Source of the DNA: CAYMZZ01 sp047600605
Lineage (GTDB): Bacteria; Bacteroidota; Bacteroidia; Chitinophagales; Chitinophagaceae
Assembly (NCBI GenBank): GCA_047600605.1
Contig: JASGKK010000002.1
Coordinates: forward strand, 372,001-436,000
Length of the DNA: 64,000 nucleotides
Direction: 5' to 3'
Position 1 is the first letter of the stretch. Each line of letters opens with the position of its first letter. Under the pieces are notes generated by a model. That model did no database searches. It worked only from the letters and a program-made list of their open reading frames with translations, and was not told the DNA's origin. This document shows positions 17,779-26,959 of the stretch, piece by piece. The translations under genes were made by a program, and so were the position numbers.

Positions 17779-19407
17779 ATGAAAATACAATTACTGAAAA
17801 GAGGACTGTGGATCATGATTGCCCCTCTGTGCTTTGCGGCTTGTGAAAAGGGGCCTGATTCAAACATCCTTAATGATGGCAACTATGGTACTACAGAAAC
17901 ACCGCTTCGCGATGCGGCTGACTTTCCTATTGGTGCCGCCATTTCGGGCACACCATTCCTGGGCGATGCCGGTTATAGTGGCGCGGTAAAACGTGATTTT
18001 GATGGAGTGACCTTTGAATACCTGATGAAGCACGGAGCAATTGTACAGGATAATGGCTCACTGAATTATACCAACACCGATGCATTGGTAAATGCAGTAG
18101 GCACGCAGGAGATATTCGGCCATACGCTGGCCTGGCATGATAATGTAAACTCCAATTACCTCAAAAGTTTTGCAGGTATCATCACACCCGACGCACCGGA
18201 ATCGATAACCAATGGAGGGTTTGAAGCAGGTGGGGGCTCGCTTTCCAACTGGGCTACCTACAATGCACAAAGCGGCAGCACCGTAGCCGTTACCACTGTT
18301 TCTTCAGAAGTAAGAACAGGATCTGGTGCCATGAAAGTGCAGGCAAACGTGGGTGACCCTACCGGGCAATGGAAGGTACAGGTAGCGAGTGATCTGTTTA
18401 CAACAGAAGCTGGTAAACAATATCGTGTTGCCTACTGGGTGAGAGCAGCATCAGGAACAGGAAGCATCCGTATGAGTACACAAACCAGCGGAGGAGGTTC
18501 AGCCCAGTACCAGGGCGATCAGCCCATTCCATCCGGCACATTCACGCAGATCGTATGGACGGTTACTGCCAACTCTCCGCAAACACGTATCCTGTTTGAT
18601 ATGGGTGGAGCCGTGAATACTTATTTTATAGACGATGTGAGTGTGAAAGAAGTGATACCGGCCGCATCTGGTCCGCAGATAGCCGCCAAGCTCGACGAAG
18701 CATTAGACAATTTTATTACCAATACGGTCAACAGGTACAAAGGAAAGGTACGCGCCTGGGATGTGGTGAATGAACCGATGAGTCCGAGTGGGGCCTATCG
18801 CACCTCGCTCAATAGTACAGATATCAGCGGTATTGCTACCAAACCCAATTTCCTGATGTGGTCCGATTATATGGGCAGGGACTATGCGCTCAAAGCGTTT
18901 CAGCATGCTGCTGCCGCCGACGCTACGGCAGATCTTTATATCAATGATTTTGGTCTGGAGTCAAGTGCTGCAAAAACAGATTCACTCATTGCCTTTGTAA
19001 ACGAACTGAAAAGCAAGGGTGCCAAAATTGATGGCATCGGCACTCAAATGCACCTGGCCCGTACTACCATCAGTTATGCGGGTATTGATCGCATGATGGA
19101 AAAACTGGCTGCTACCGGATTAAAGATCCGTATATCAGAACTGGATGTGCGTGTGGTTCAAAACAGCGCTTCGGGTGGAATGACTCCGCTCTTTGCAGGT
19201 TACCAGGCGGCTATTTATAAGTATGCGATTGAATCATACCTGAAACATGTACCTGCCGCGCAGCGGGGAGGCATTACCATCTGGGGCGTAAATGATGCCA
19301 ACAGCTGGTTATATAGCGGTGGTGCAGAGTTTCCCCTGCTCTATGATAACGAATATAGAAGAAAACCTGCCTACACGGCCATCTTGCAGGCACTGCAGGC
19401 CAAATGA
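17779..19407 (+). CDS. Surface GH10 xylanase with an inserted carbohydrate-binding module
   Basis: A 542-residue lipoprotein (signal with Cys in PLCFAACEKG near residue 21). The GH10 barrel is split: the first strands run to GHTLAWHDNVNSN near residue 120, then a beta-sandwich of about 150 residues is inserted (ESITNGGFEAGGGSLSNW to TYFIDDVSVKEV; CBM4/9/22-like), and the barrel resumes at about residue 300. Catalytic Glu in DVVNEP near 333 and ISELDV near 454. This insertion pattern is known for Bacteroidetes xylan-locus xylanases. Placed right after SusC/SusD, it probably acts at the cell surface to bind and cut polymeric xylan for import, while the GH10 at 420 cuts inside. Confidence 0.94.
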   Translation: MKIQLLKRGLWIMIAPLCFAACEKGPDSNILNDGNYGTTETPLRDAADFPIGAAISGTPFLGDAGYSGAVKRDFDGVTFEYLMKHGAIVQDNGSLNYTNTDALVNAVGTQEIFGHTLAWHDNVNSNYLKSFAGIITPDAPESITNGGFEAGGGSLSNWATYNAQSGSTVAVTTVSSEVRTGSGAMKVQANVGDPTGQWKVQVASDLFTTEAGKQYRVAYWVRAASGTGSIRMSTQTSGGGSAQYQGDQPIPSGTFTQIVWTVTANSPQTRILFDMGGAVNTYFIDDVSVKEVIPAASGPQIAAKLDEALDNFITNTVNRYKGKVRAWDVVNEPMSPSGAYRTSLNSTDISGIATKPNFLMWSDYMGRDYALKAFQHAAAADATADLYINDFGLESSAAKTDSLIAFVNELKSKGAKIDGIGTQMHLARTTISYAGIDRMMEKLAATGLKIRISELDVRVVQNSASGGMTPLFAGYQAAIYKYAIESYLKHVPAAQRGGITIWGVNDANSWLYSGGAEFPLLYDNEYRRKPAYTAILQALQAK

Positions 19408-19471
19408 TAGTTTAGATAAGAGCCAATTTTCAGTCATTGCACAAGCAAGCAGTTCTCAAGCAATCGTCAAC

Positions 19472-19505
19472 AGGGAGGGTTGATTCCTCACTCTCCCTTT
19501 TTACT
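19472..19505 (+). terminator. Rho-independent terminator after the surface xylanase
   Basis: AGGGAG (19472-19477) pairs with CTCCCT (19493-19498), followed by a T-rich tract. It splits the susC-susD-xyn10 unit from the xylB-xylA-transporter unit, at least partly. Confidence 0.6.
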
Positions 19506-19527
19506 CTCATGAGAAAGGATAAAAGGC

Positions 19528-21033
19528 ATGTTGTTATTAGGAATTGATCTGGGTACGTCATTTATCAAAGTTTCTGTGGTGGATGCTGCTTCGCAACTGT
19601 TGCTGGTAAGTGCAACATGGCCCGAGACAGAAGCGGACATTTCTACACCACAGCCTGGCTGGGCCGAACAGCATCCTGATCAATGGTGGACAGCAGTAAA
19701 ACAGGCAATTGCCCAATGCCATACCAGAGGAAAATATGATCCAAAGGATATTGGTGCGATTGGTATTTCGTATCAGATGCATGGTCTCGTACTGACTGAC
19801 CGGCAACAACAGGTCATTCGCCCGGCGATTATCTGGTGCGATAGCCGGGCTGTTTCCACAGGCGACAGGGCATTTCAGGAACTGGGGCAGCAATATTGCC
19901 TGCAGCACCTGCTTAATTCACCCGGAAATTTTACTATTGCCAAACTGGCCTGGGTGAAAGAAAACGAACCAGAGACGTATAGCCGTATCAATCAGTTTAT
20001 GCTGCCGGGTGATTTTATTGCGTTGCAGCTTACCGGCGAATCTTCTGTTACTGTTTCCGGCTTATCAGAAGGCATATGCTGGGATTTTCAGCAACAACGT
20101 ATATCAACAGAACTGCTGGATCATTACGGATTGGATCAGCAAATGATCCCACCCGTGCAGCGCCTGTTTGGCGTGCATGGGCGGGTGAAAAAAGAAGTAG
20201 CAGCAGCACTCTCGCTGAAGGAGGGTATTCCGGTCACGTATAAAGCCGGCGATCAGCTTAACAATGCACTCGCATTGCATGTACTGCAGCCGGGCGAGGT
20301 AGCGGCTACAGCCGGCACTTCCGGAGTGATTTATGCAGTGTCCGGCACACCTGACTATGACCCGCTTTCGCGCGTCAACAGTTTTGCGCATGTAAACTAT
20401 ACTTCGCAACAACCCCGTATAGGAGTACTGTTGTGCATTAACGGTGCAGGCATTTTCAACCGATGGATAAAACAAATTGCCGGCCATCCTGCTGATTATG
20501 CAGCGCTCAATCAACTGGCCGTATCCGCACCTGCCGGAGCCGAAGGTTTACTGGCATTGCCTTTTGGTAATGGAGCAGAGCGGATGCTGGAAAATAAGTT
20601 GCCGGGTGCAGGCTTTGCTGGTATTGATCTTAATAAACATGGTCTGCCACACCTGATCCGCGCTGTACAGGAAGGCATTGCTTTCGCCTTCAGATATGGA
20701 ATGGATATTATGCGGGAAAATGGAATGGAGATAAAACTGGTACGTGCGGCAAAGGCCAACTTGTTTTTAAGTGATGTGTTTTCTGCCAGCTTCAGCAATA
20801 TCAATAATACGGCAGTAGAATTTTATGAAGGAGATGGCAGCTATGGAGCTGCGCTTGGTGCGGGTATAGGAGCAGGTTATTATAAAGATACGAATGAGGC
20901 AGGGCAATACCGGAAACCGGCTGCACTGCTGGAGCCGGATCCGTCTGCTCAGTTGGAAGAGACTTATCAGCAGTGGAAGTATTTCCTGGAAAAAAGTATA
21001 TACGCAGGAGAGGCGGGGATGAGCTTATCCTGA
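19528..21033 (+). CDS. xylB: Xylulokinase
   Basis: A 501-residue FGGY-family sugar kinase phosphorylating D-xylulose to xylulose 5-phosphate in the cytoplasm. Nucleotide-binding N-terminal block GIDLGTSFIKVSVVD at residues 5-19, YQMHGLVLTD near 80, catalytic Asp in AGDQLNNAL near 236, and ATAGTSGVIYAVSG near 257. Length typical. The next gene, xylose isomerase, starts 25 bp later, so the pair is an operon and makes the assignment to xylulose firm over other FGGY substrates. AAGGATAAAAGGC upstream gives a weak ribosome site. Confidence 0.95.
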   Translation: MLLLGIDLGTSFIKVSVVDAASQLLLVSATWPETEADISTPQPGWAEQHPDQWWTAVKQAIAQCHTRGKYDPKDIGAIGISYQMHGLVLTDRQQQVIRPAIIWCDSRAVSTGDRAFQELGQQYCLQHLLNSPGNFTIAKLAWVKENEPETYSRINQFMLPGDFIALQLTGESSVTVSGLSEGICWDFQQQRISTELLDHYGLDQQMIPPVQRLFGVHGRVKKEVAAALSLKEGIPVTYKAGDQLNNALALHVLQPGEVAATAGTSGVIYAVSGTPDYDPLSRVNSFAHVNYTSQQPRIGVLLCINGAGIFNRWIKQIAGHPADYAALNQLAVSAPAGAEGLLALPFGNGAERMLENKLPGAGFAGIDLNKHGLPHLIRAVQEGIAFAFRYGMDIMRENGMEIKLVRAAKANLFLSDVFSASFSNINNTAVEFYEGDGSYGAALGAGIGAGYYKDTNEAGQYRKPAALLEPDPSAQLEETYQQWKYFLEKSIYAGEAGMSLS

Positions 21034-21058
21034 TTTTATTAATAATAATTGTACAATA

Positions 21059-22387
21059 ATGGCTATCACATTAGGACAAAGAGAGTATTTCAAAGGTATC
21101 GCTGCTATTCAGTATGAAGGGCCTCAGTCGGATAACCCGCTTGCATTTCGCTGGTATGATGCAGGAAAACAGGTTGCCGGAAAAAGTATGAAGGACTGGT
21201 TGCGGTTTGCCTGTGCTTACTGGCATAGCTTCTGTGGCAGCGGCGCCGATCCGTTTGGGGAACCGACACATCTTTTCCCCTGGGACGAACAGGCCGATGC
21301 AGTAGAGCGTGCCCGTGATAAAGCCGATGCGGCTTTCGAATTTATTACCAAGCTGGGCCTTCCTTATTACTGCTTTCATGACGTAGATGTGGTTGATTAT
21401 ACCAACGATGTGACGGAAAATGAGCGACGCCTGCAGACTGTTACGGATTATCTTTTACAAAAGCAGAAGTACAGTTCAGTTAAGCTGCTGTGGGGAACAG
21501 CCAATCTTTTTTCCAACAGAAGATATATGAACGGGGCTGCTACCAATCCCGACTTTCATGTACTGGCACATGCGGGTGCACAGGTAAAAGCCGCACTGGA
21601 TGCTACAATAAAACTGGGCGGCGAAAACTATGTGTTCTGGGGTGGACGCGAAGGGTACATGAGTCTCCTCAATACAGACATGAAACGCGAAAAAGATCAC
21701 CTGGCCCGCTTTCTTCATATGGCAAAGGATTATGCAAGAGGGCAGGGATTCGGCGGGAAATTTTTCATCGAACCCAAACCCTGTGAGCCGTCCAAACACC
21801 AGTATGACTATGACAGCGAGACGGTCATTGGTTTTTTACGTCAGTATGATCTGCTGAATGACTTTAGCCTGAATATCGAAGTGAATCATGCCACACTGGC
21901 CGGGCATACATTTCAGCATGAACTGCAGGTAGCTGCTGATGCAGGTATACTGGGCAGTATCGATGCCAATCGCGGCGATTATCAGAATGGCTGGGATACC
22001 GATCAGTTTCCCAACAATGTGACCGAACTGACCGAAGCCATGCTCGTGATCATCGAAGCTGGTGGCTTTGGTGGCGGAGGCATCAACTTTGATGCAAAAG
22101 TGCGCCGCAACTCCACAGACCCCGAAGACCTTTTCTATGCACATATCGGCGGCATGGATGCTTTTGCCCGCGCCTTGCTTGTAGCAGATGCCGTGCTTCA
22201 GCGATCTGAATACCGCAACATACGGAGTGCACGTTATGCATCTTTTGACAAAGGTGCCGGTTGGGATTTTGAAAACGGAAAACTAACACTGGAAGACTTA
22301 CGTCACTATGCAATCTCAAACGGAGAACCCGCCATACGCAGTGGCAAACAGGAATTGCTGGAAAATATCCTGAATCATCATCTCTGA
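21059..22387 (+). CDS. xylA: Xylose isomerase (class II)
   Basis: A 442-residue TIM-barrel enzyme converting D-xylose to D-xylulose. Class II length. Metal- and substrate-site motifs: PYYCFHDVDV near residue 102 (catalytic His), FWGGREGYMSLLNTD near 192, FFIEPKPCEPSKHQYD near 236 (metal Glu), EVNHATLAGHTFQHEL near 273 (metal site), and GGINFDAKVRRNSTDPEDLF near 338. Lies between xylB (25 bp) and the symporter gene (30 bp), forming a xylose uptake and entry operon. Confidence 0.98.
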   Translation: MAITLGQREYFKGIAAIQYEGPQSDNPLAFRWYDAGKQVAGKSMKDWLRFACAYWHSFCGSGADPFGEPTHLFPWDEQADAVERARDKADAAFEFITKLGLPYYCFHDVDVVDYTNDVTENERRLQTVTDYLLQKQKYSSVKLLWGTANLFSNRRYMNGAATNPDFHVLAHAGAQVKAALDATIKLGGENYVFWGGREGYMSLLNTDMKREKDHLARFLHMAKDYARGQGFGGKFFIEPKPCEPSKHQYDYDSETVIGFLRQYDLLNDFSLNIEVNHATLAGHTFQHELQVAADAGILGSIDANRGDYQNGWDTDQFPNNVTELTEAMLVIIEAGGFGGGGINFDAKVRRNSTDPEDLFYAHIGGMDAFARALLVADAVLQRSEYRNIRSARYASFDKGAGWDFENGKLTLEDLRHYAISNGEPAIRSGKQELLENILNHHL

Positions 22388-22417
22388 TAATTACAGAACA
22401 ACTACAAACCTGCTATT

Positions 22418-24064
22418 ATGAACCTGCTGGGTACACTTGACTGGATTTTCCTGGTCTTATACATGCTTGTGATTGCCGGTATCTCCATCTGGAGTATCCG
22501 GAAAAGCAAAGATTCTCCAACGGATTACTTCCTGGCCAACCGTAATCTTGGCTGGTGGGTGATCGGGGCTTCTATTCTTGCATCCAATGTAGGGTCGGAG
22601 CATATTGTTGGCCTGGCGGGTGTTGCTGCCAAAACAGGCACAGCCATGGGACATTATGAATTGCATTCCTGGATTGTGCTGGTACTGGGCTGGGTATTTG
22701 TACCGTTTTATATGCGCAGCCAGGTATATACTATGCCGGAGTTTCTCGAACGAAGGTTCAATCCGCAGGCACGGCGATTACTGTCAATCATTCAACTGCT
22801 GAGCTATGTAATAGCCAAAGCGTCAGTGACCATTTTTGCCGGTGCACTGGTCTTTAACCAGATACTGGGTGTTGAGTTTTGGACAGGCGCTATCATACTG
22901 GTGATCGTAACGGGTGTATATACTGTCTTTGGTGGATTGCATGCGGTCATGTATACAGAAGCCATCCAGGCATTTGTGTTGCTTTTTGGCTCGGCTGTAT
23001 TATTATACCTGGGTTTGGATAAAGTAGGTGGATGGAACGGCCTGATAGCTGCTATACCTGCCGAAAAACTGAATATGTTTCGCCCGCTGAGTGATCCTGA
23101 ATTTCCGTGGCTGGGCATTCTCATTGCTTCTCCTATTGTGGGCATCTGGTACTGGTGTACCGACCAGCATATTGTGCAGCGCTGCCTGGCAGCCAGGAAT
23201 GAACGGGAAGCGAGACGGGGAACCATCTTTGCCGCCTACCTCAAATTACTTCCCTTCTTTATTTTCCTGATACCGGGATTGATCGCCCTGGTGCTGCATC
23301 AGCGCGGAGAATTGATACTCCCTCTCAATGCCAAAGGGCAACCTGATTTTAATGCAGCCTTTCCGGCCATGGTAGAGCAGATCATGCCCATGGGCCTCCG
23401 TGGTTTGCTGGCTGGTGGCCTGCTGGCCGCGCTCATGGCATCGCTGGCTTCTGTATACAATGCATGCTCTACATTATTTACTATGGATATTTATAAAAAA
23501 ATGAAACCGGCTGCTGATGATAAAGAACTGGTGAGGGTAGGCCGTGTAGCAACTGCTGTAGTGGTAATACTGGGTATGCTCTGGATACCCATGATGGGTC
23601 AGATATCCGATACGTTGTACGAATACCTGCAAAGTGTACAATCATACCTGGCACCACCCATTGCTGCCGTATTCCTGCTGGGTATATTCTTCAAGCGTAT
23701 CAATGCACGCGGTGCTTACAGTGCGATGATCGCAGGTTTTGTACTGGGATTGCTCAAGCTCACGCTCGAGTTGTTTAAAAATGATCTGAGTGGAATACTC
23801 TATGATTTTGCGACCATCAATTTCCTTTATTTCTGTATTTATCTCTTCCTGTTTTCTATCGTATGGATGGTAGTGGTCAGCCTGCTTACGCGCCGGCCCG
23901 ACGATGAGCATATTCGCGGACTTACTTTTGCTACTACAGTAGCAGAAGACCGTGCAGCCAGCCGTGCCAGCTGGAATAGTAAGGATGTAATCCTTTCGCT
24001 GATTGTAGTGGTTATTATTGTGGCAGTGTTTGTATACTTTTCTCCATTGGGGATAGCACGATAA
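22418..24064 (+). CDS. Na+/sugar symporter, SSS family (probable xylose transporter)
   Basis: A 548-residue inner-membrane protein with about 14 hydrophobic segments, of the solute:sodium symporter family (SGLT/vSGLT type). Family motifs: GWWVIGASILASNVGSEHIVG near residue 45 and FVPFYMRSQVYTMPEFLERRFN near 95, SLASVYNACSTLFTMDIY near 345. The sugar-transporting branch is indicated by the GSEHIVGLAG loop. Directly after xylA, so xylose is the expected substrate; glucuronate or xylobiose cannot be excluded. Followed by about 145 bp without a clear terminator. Confidence 0.93.
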   Translation: MNLLGTLDWIFLVLYMLVIAGISIWSIRKSKDSPTDYFLANRNLGWWVIGASILASNVGSEHIVGLAGVAAKTGTAMGHYELHSWIVLVLGWVFVPFYMRSQVYTMPEFLERRFNPQARRLLSIIQLLSYVIAKASVTIFAGALVFNQILGVEFWTGAIILVIVTGVYTVFGGLHAVMYTEAIQAFVLLFGSAVLLYLGLDKVGGWNGLIAAIPAEKLNMFRPLSDPEFPWLGILIASPIVGIWYWCTDQHIVQRCLAARNEREARRGTIFAAYLKLLPFFIFLIPGLIALVLHQRGELILPLNAKGQPDFNAAFPAMVEQIMPMGLRGLLAGGLLAALMASLASVYNACSTLFTMDIYKKMKPAADDKELVRVGRVATAVVVILGMLWIPMMGQISDTLYEYLQSVQSYLAPPIAAVFLLGIFFKRINARGAYSAMIAGFVLGLLKLTLELFKNDLSGILYDFATINFLYFCIYLFLFSIVWMVVVSLLTRRPDDEHIRGLTFATTVAEDRAASRASWNSKDVILSLIVVVIIVAVFVYFSPLGIAR

Positions 24065-24149
24065 GAGATGAACGTGTAGTGATAAAACAGGCGCAGCCGT
24101 TTTTCAACGAGATGGTTCTTAGTTATTTAGTTTTTGCCGGATTATAGAT

Positions 24150-24166
24150 TGTTCTTATTTAGAACA
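24150..24166. promoter_or_regulatory. Inverted repeat upstream of the toxin-antitoxin pair (candidate operator)
   Basis: TGTTCT (24150-24155), five bases, AGAACA (24161-24166): a perfect 6-bp dyad. It ends 6 bp upstream of the predicted -33 element for the HTH gene. HTH antitoxins commonly bind such sites to repress their own operon. A related half site, GGTTCTTAG, is at 24114. Confidence 0.6.
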
Positions 24167-24171
24167 GTTTA

Positions 24172-24201
24172 TTGTTTCTTTATCGAACTTTTGTAATTTT
24201 G
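24172..24201 (+). promoter_or_regulatory. Bacteroidota promoter for the HTH-Panacea gene; near-leaderless
   Basis: TTG at 24172-24174 and TAATTTTG at 24194-24201, exactly 19 bp apart; the second is a perfect TAnnTTTG. The ATG is at 24210, so the transcript should begin within a few bases of the start codon and have almost no leader. Confidence 0.72.
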
Positions 24202-24209
24202 TGGTAATT

Positions 24210-25013
24210 ATGAAAACAAAGTTATCACAACAGCAGATCGGCAAACGTATTATGGAGTTGAGGAAGCTGAAAGGTTTCTCTCAGGAGGATTTGGCTGGCC
24301 TGCTGCAGCTGTCACGGTCTTCTGTTGCCCAGATAGAATTGGGCAACAGAGGTATAGATGTGCTGGAGTTGCAATGGTTGGCAGAAATACTGGAGTTTTC
24401 TCTTGATGAATTTCTCTCTAAAGAATTTGCGGTCGAAGATTTTGTCGCAGATATGACCGAAGAAGAGCCGGCAGAGCCGGAGGTGCGCATTTCTGTTCCG
24501 GCATTGCAGTTGCAAAAGTTCAAGAACGTATTGCTTTATATACTGGAGCGTTGTGCCGGTAAAGCCAATGTAGGAGAAACGGTATTATACAAACTGCTTT
24601 ACTTTGCCGATTTCAATTATTATGAATTGTATGAAGAGCACCTGACTGGTGCCCGATACAGAAAGCTTCCTTTTGGCCCTGTTCCTCAAAAGCTGGATAC
24701 CATAGTCGCACAGATGTTGGAAAAAAATGAACTGCAGCGCATCAAGACGGAGTACCACGGTTTTCCGCAAACCCGTTACATTCCTCTCATAAAGCCAGAC
24801 CTTACAAAACTGAAGGCCAGCGAAAAAGAGATCATAGACAAAGTAATAGCCCAGTACGCTGACTGGTCTGCTTCTTCTATCAGTAGTTATTCTCACAAAG
24901 ATATGCCCTGGCTGGCTTCTAAGGAAGGAGAGTTCATCGACTATGAACTGGCGTTTTATCGCGAGGCACCTTTTTCGGTAAGAAATTACGGTAATGAAAT
25001 TGAAGAGCCATGA
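24210..25013 (+). CDS. XRE-HTH plus Panacea (DUF4065) antitoxin-like protein
   Basis: A 267-residue protein in two parts. Residues 1-70 are an XRE/Cro helix-turn-helix (KRIMELRKLKGFSQEDLAGL, SRSSVAQIELGNRGI). About residues 100-235 form a Panacea/DUF4065 domain (VLYKLLYFADFNYYELYEEH, RKLPFGPVPQKLDTIV). The domain is known from the GepA/SocA family and as the antitoxin part of PanAT pairs, where it neutralises unrelated toxins. An acidic linker (DMTEEEPAEPE) joins the two. Start at 24210 from the only in-frame ATG; an upstream GTG at 24201 lies in the promoter. The stop overlaps the next gene by 4 bp (ATGA), a strong sign of coupled expression. Probably autoregulates at 24150. Confidence 0.88.
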   Translation: MKTKLSQQQIGKRIMELRKLKGFSQEDLAGLLQLSRSSVAQIELGNRGIDVLELQWLAEILEFSLDEFLSKEFAVEDFVADMTEEEPAEPEVRISVPALQLQKFKNVLLYILERCAGKANVGETVLYKLLYFADFNYYELYEEHLTGARYRKLPFGPVPQKLDTIVAQMLEKNELQRIKTEYHGFPQTRYIPLIKPDLTKLKASEKEIIDKVIAQYADWSASSISSYSHKDMPWLASKEGEFIDYELAFYREAPFSVRNYGNEIEEP

Positions 25014-25354
25014 TTTTTGAGGAGTTACCGGAGTATAAAAAGGATCTTAAGGACCTTTTAAAAAAATACCGGACATTGGAAGCAGATATGGATGTGGTGA
25101 AGAAGGTACTTGCTTTTTCGCCCGATGAACGACCGCCTTTTAGCTATCGGATCAGTAACCTGGGTGTGGAGACCTGTGTGATCAAGGTGAAAAAAATAGC
25201 TTGCAGATCGTTGAAGGGAAAAGGAGTGAATTCAGGCCTGAGGCTTGTGTATGCTTTTTTTGAACAGGACAAAAAAATCGTTTTTGCCGAGTTATATCAC
25301 AAGGGTGAAAAGGAAAATGAAGACAGGAAACGTATTCTCAGTCATTTTAAATGA
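25010..25354 (+). CDS. RelE-like small protein, probable toxin of the Panacea pair
   Basis: A 114-residue basic protein with the layout of RelE-superfamily mRNA interferases: helical N-terminus rich in Lys (FEELPEYKKDLKDLLKKY), strand block CVIKVKKIACRSLKGKG, then LRLVYAFFEQDKKIVFAELY and a C-terminal KENEDRKRI helix. LVYAFFE and IVFAELYHK match the strand pattern of that fold, and the last helix resembles the KxDKEDRKRI end seen in several RelE-like proteins. No catalytic residue can be proven by eye. Reading frame begins with ATG inside the antitoxin stop (ATGA). In this order antitoxin precedes toxin. A non-toxin role remains possible. Confidence 0.72.
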   Translation: MIFEELPEYKKDLKDLLKKYRTLEADMDVVKKVLAFSPDERPPFSYRISNLGVETCVIKVKKIACRSLKGKGVNSGLRLVYAFFEQDKKIVFAELYHKGEKENEDRKRILSHFK

Positions 25355-25385
25355 CCTGGTAGCAGTTTAGAAATCTCTACCGTTG

Positions 25386-25826
25386 TTATTTCTTCTTAAT
25401 TTTTGAAATAGTAATACCGGTTTTGGCTGCAGGCTTTTCCATATCCTTTAAAGCGAAAGCGATCGCTTCCTTTACCAGTGCCTTCACTTTTGGATTACGA
25501 TAATCCGTTTTGCCGGTAATATCAATATGACGGATCAGGTTGCCGGTACCGGTGAGTAGCTTATGCGGGTCTTTCAACAAGGTGCCTCTGTTGAAACCAA
25601 GGTTGAAATGATTACTGTAAATAGGTAACATACAAAATGCATCGGCCAGTTTTTCGGAAGTGGAAAAAACTGAGGTGAGTGCATGGGTATGATAGACAAG
25701 CTCAATACTCTCCGGATATAGTTCCAGAATAAAAGCGCGTGCGTCGGTAAAGAGGTCAATAAGCGGACCGCTCTTAAGGCTCAGCAGCAGCTGGAAGTCA
25801 GGATGAATTGGTCTGATGGCTGGCAT
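25386..25826 (-). CDS. DUF1801 (YdhG-like) protein
   Basis: A 146-residue cytoplasmic protein with the DUF1801/YdhG pattern: LVYHTHALTSVFSTSEKLAD in the middle, then YSNHFNLGFNRGTLLKDPHK and GTGNLIRHIDI. The C-terminus is Lys-rich (ISKIKKK). Family function is not established; structures show an open-faced alpha/beta fold with a hydrophobic pocket. Monocistronic, ending 31 bp from the convergent toxin gene. Confidence 0.8.
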   Translation of the reverse strand: MPAIRPIHPDFQLLLSLKSGPLIDLFTDARAFILELYPESIELVYHTHALTSVFSTSEKLADAFCMLPIYSNHFNLGFNRGTLLKDPHKLLTGTGNLIRHIDITGKTDYRNPKVKALVKEAIAFALKDMEKPAAKTGITISKIKKK

Positions 25827-25865
25827 AGTGTCATTAAAGATAATAAATAGCGTTAAGGCATATAA

Positions 25866-25908
25866 AAAAGCTTATCGAATGTACCTATAGTATCACCGAT
25901 AAGCTTTT
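25866..25908 (-). terminator. Rho-independent terminator (minus strand)
   Basis: A perfect 12-bp stem, AAAAGCTTATCG (25866-25877) with CGATAAGCTTTT (25897-25908). On the minus strand the stem is followed by a T-run, placing it right after the TlpA-like gene that ends at 25926. Confidence 0.8.
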
Positions 25909-25925
25909 GTGGGTTAAGAACGGGA

Positions 25926-26894
25926 TTACCCTTTATACAATTGTGGCCATTTGGCAAGAATGACTTTTACGTTTAAGTTTTGAGCGACCACTTTTTTGTC
26001 ACGGTCGAGCAGCAGGTTGAGTGGCAGGCTGGAAAAATCAATTGATTTAGCCAACGGCGATTCCATTTCGCCGGGATGGAAATATTGTGGCCAGGGGTTG
26101 GCATCCTTGCGGATAAAACGGAGCCATTTTTCCCTTTTGTTTTCGATGGAAATACTGATCAGTTTTACTTTGGCGGTATTCATTTTATCCAATTCGCGAT
26201 TGAGAAAAGCGGCTTCATACCGGCAGGGGCTGCACCAGGAAGCGGTAAAGATCAATAGGGTGTATTCAGCGCCGTTATTAATAGCCTGGCCAAAAGATAC
26301 CGTACGGCCACTGCTATCCTGCATGGTGAGTTTGCCTACAGTATTCATGTCACGGCCCATATTGCCATCGGCCATAGAACTTTCCATCCGCTTTAAGGTA
26401 GCCTTACCCGCCGGGCCTGTTTGTGCAGATTTGGGAAATGCTTCAAATAACCGCATACGATCTTCCATGGTAACATAGCCGGTGAGACCGGTACCATAGC
26501 TTACCATTATGATGTTTTTGTCAGTCTTCTCCGTCTTCCACAATTGCTGATATATCAGGTAAGTAAACTTATCCTGGATCAGCCATTTCAGAGAATCCAG
26601 TGTGTATTCCAGTGCGCCGTTTTCGGGGTCTTCTTTGAGTTTTTGTTTAGTGTAATCAAAAAAACTCTGATCAAGTTTCATTTTGTACTGCTGCAATTGT
26701 CGCATGGAATCAAACTTCATGCTGGTGTCAGGAACAAAACGGTCGTAAGTAGTGTCTCTCCATACTGCCACCGGAGGTGGTACAAGAGTATCCTGCTTTT
26801 TTTCAGTACCTGCCTGCGAAGAGGAATTGCCGCAACCCAGGCACATAGCGGCCAGCAGCATGGCAGCTACCCTGGTGAGGAAAAATTCATACAT
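25926..26894 (-). CDS. TlpA-like thioredoxin-fold lipoprotein
   Basis: A 322-residue envelope protein. Lipoprotein signal with Cys in AAMCLGCGNSS near residue 21. Residues about 50-190 are a variable Bacteroidota domain (PDTSMKFDSMRQLQQYKMKL) and about 195-320 a thioredoxin-like fold with the redox pair CSPC in FTASWCSPCRYEAAFLN near 215. Such proteins reduce or isomerise disulphides of periplasmic substrates. No partner gene is adjacent, so its target is unknown. Confidence 0.85.
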   Translation of the reverse strand: MYEFFLTRVAAMLLAAMCLGCGNSSSQAGTEKKQDTLVPPPVAVWRDTTYDRFVPDTSMKFDSMRQLQQYKMKLDQSFFDYTKQKLKEDPENGALEYTLDSLKWLIQDKFTYLIYQQLWKTEKTDKNIIMVSYGTGLTGYVTMEDRMRLFEAFPKSAQTGPAGKATLKRMESSMADGNMGRDMNTVGKLTMQDSSGRTVSFGQAINNGAEYTLLIFTASWCSPCRYEAAFLNRELDKMNTAKVKLISISIENKREKWLRFIRKDANPWPQYFHPGEMESPLAKSIDFSSLPLNLLLDRDKKVVAQNLNVKVILAKWPQLYKG

Positions 26895-26959
26895 GGGCTA
26901 TACTTTTGGTTGATTCGTAAGATACAAAAAGTATAGTCCACAATCAGTATTTGATCCTT

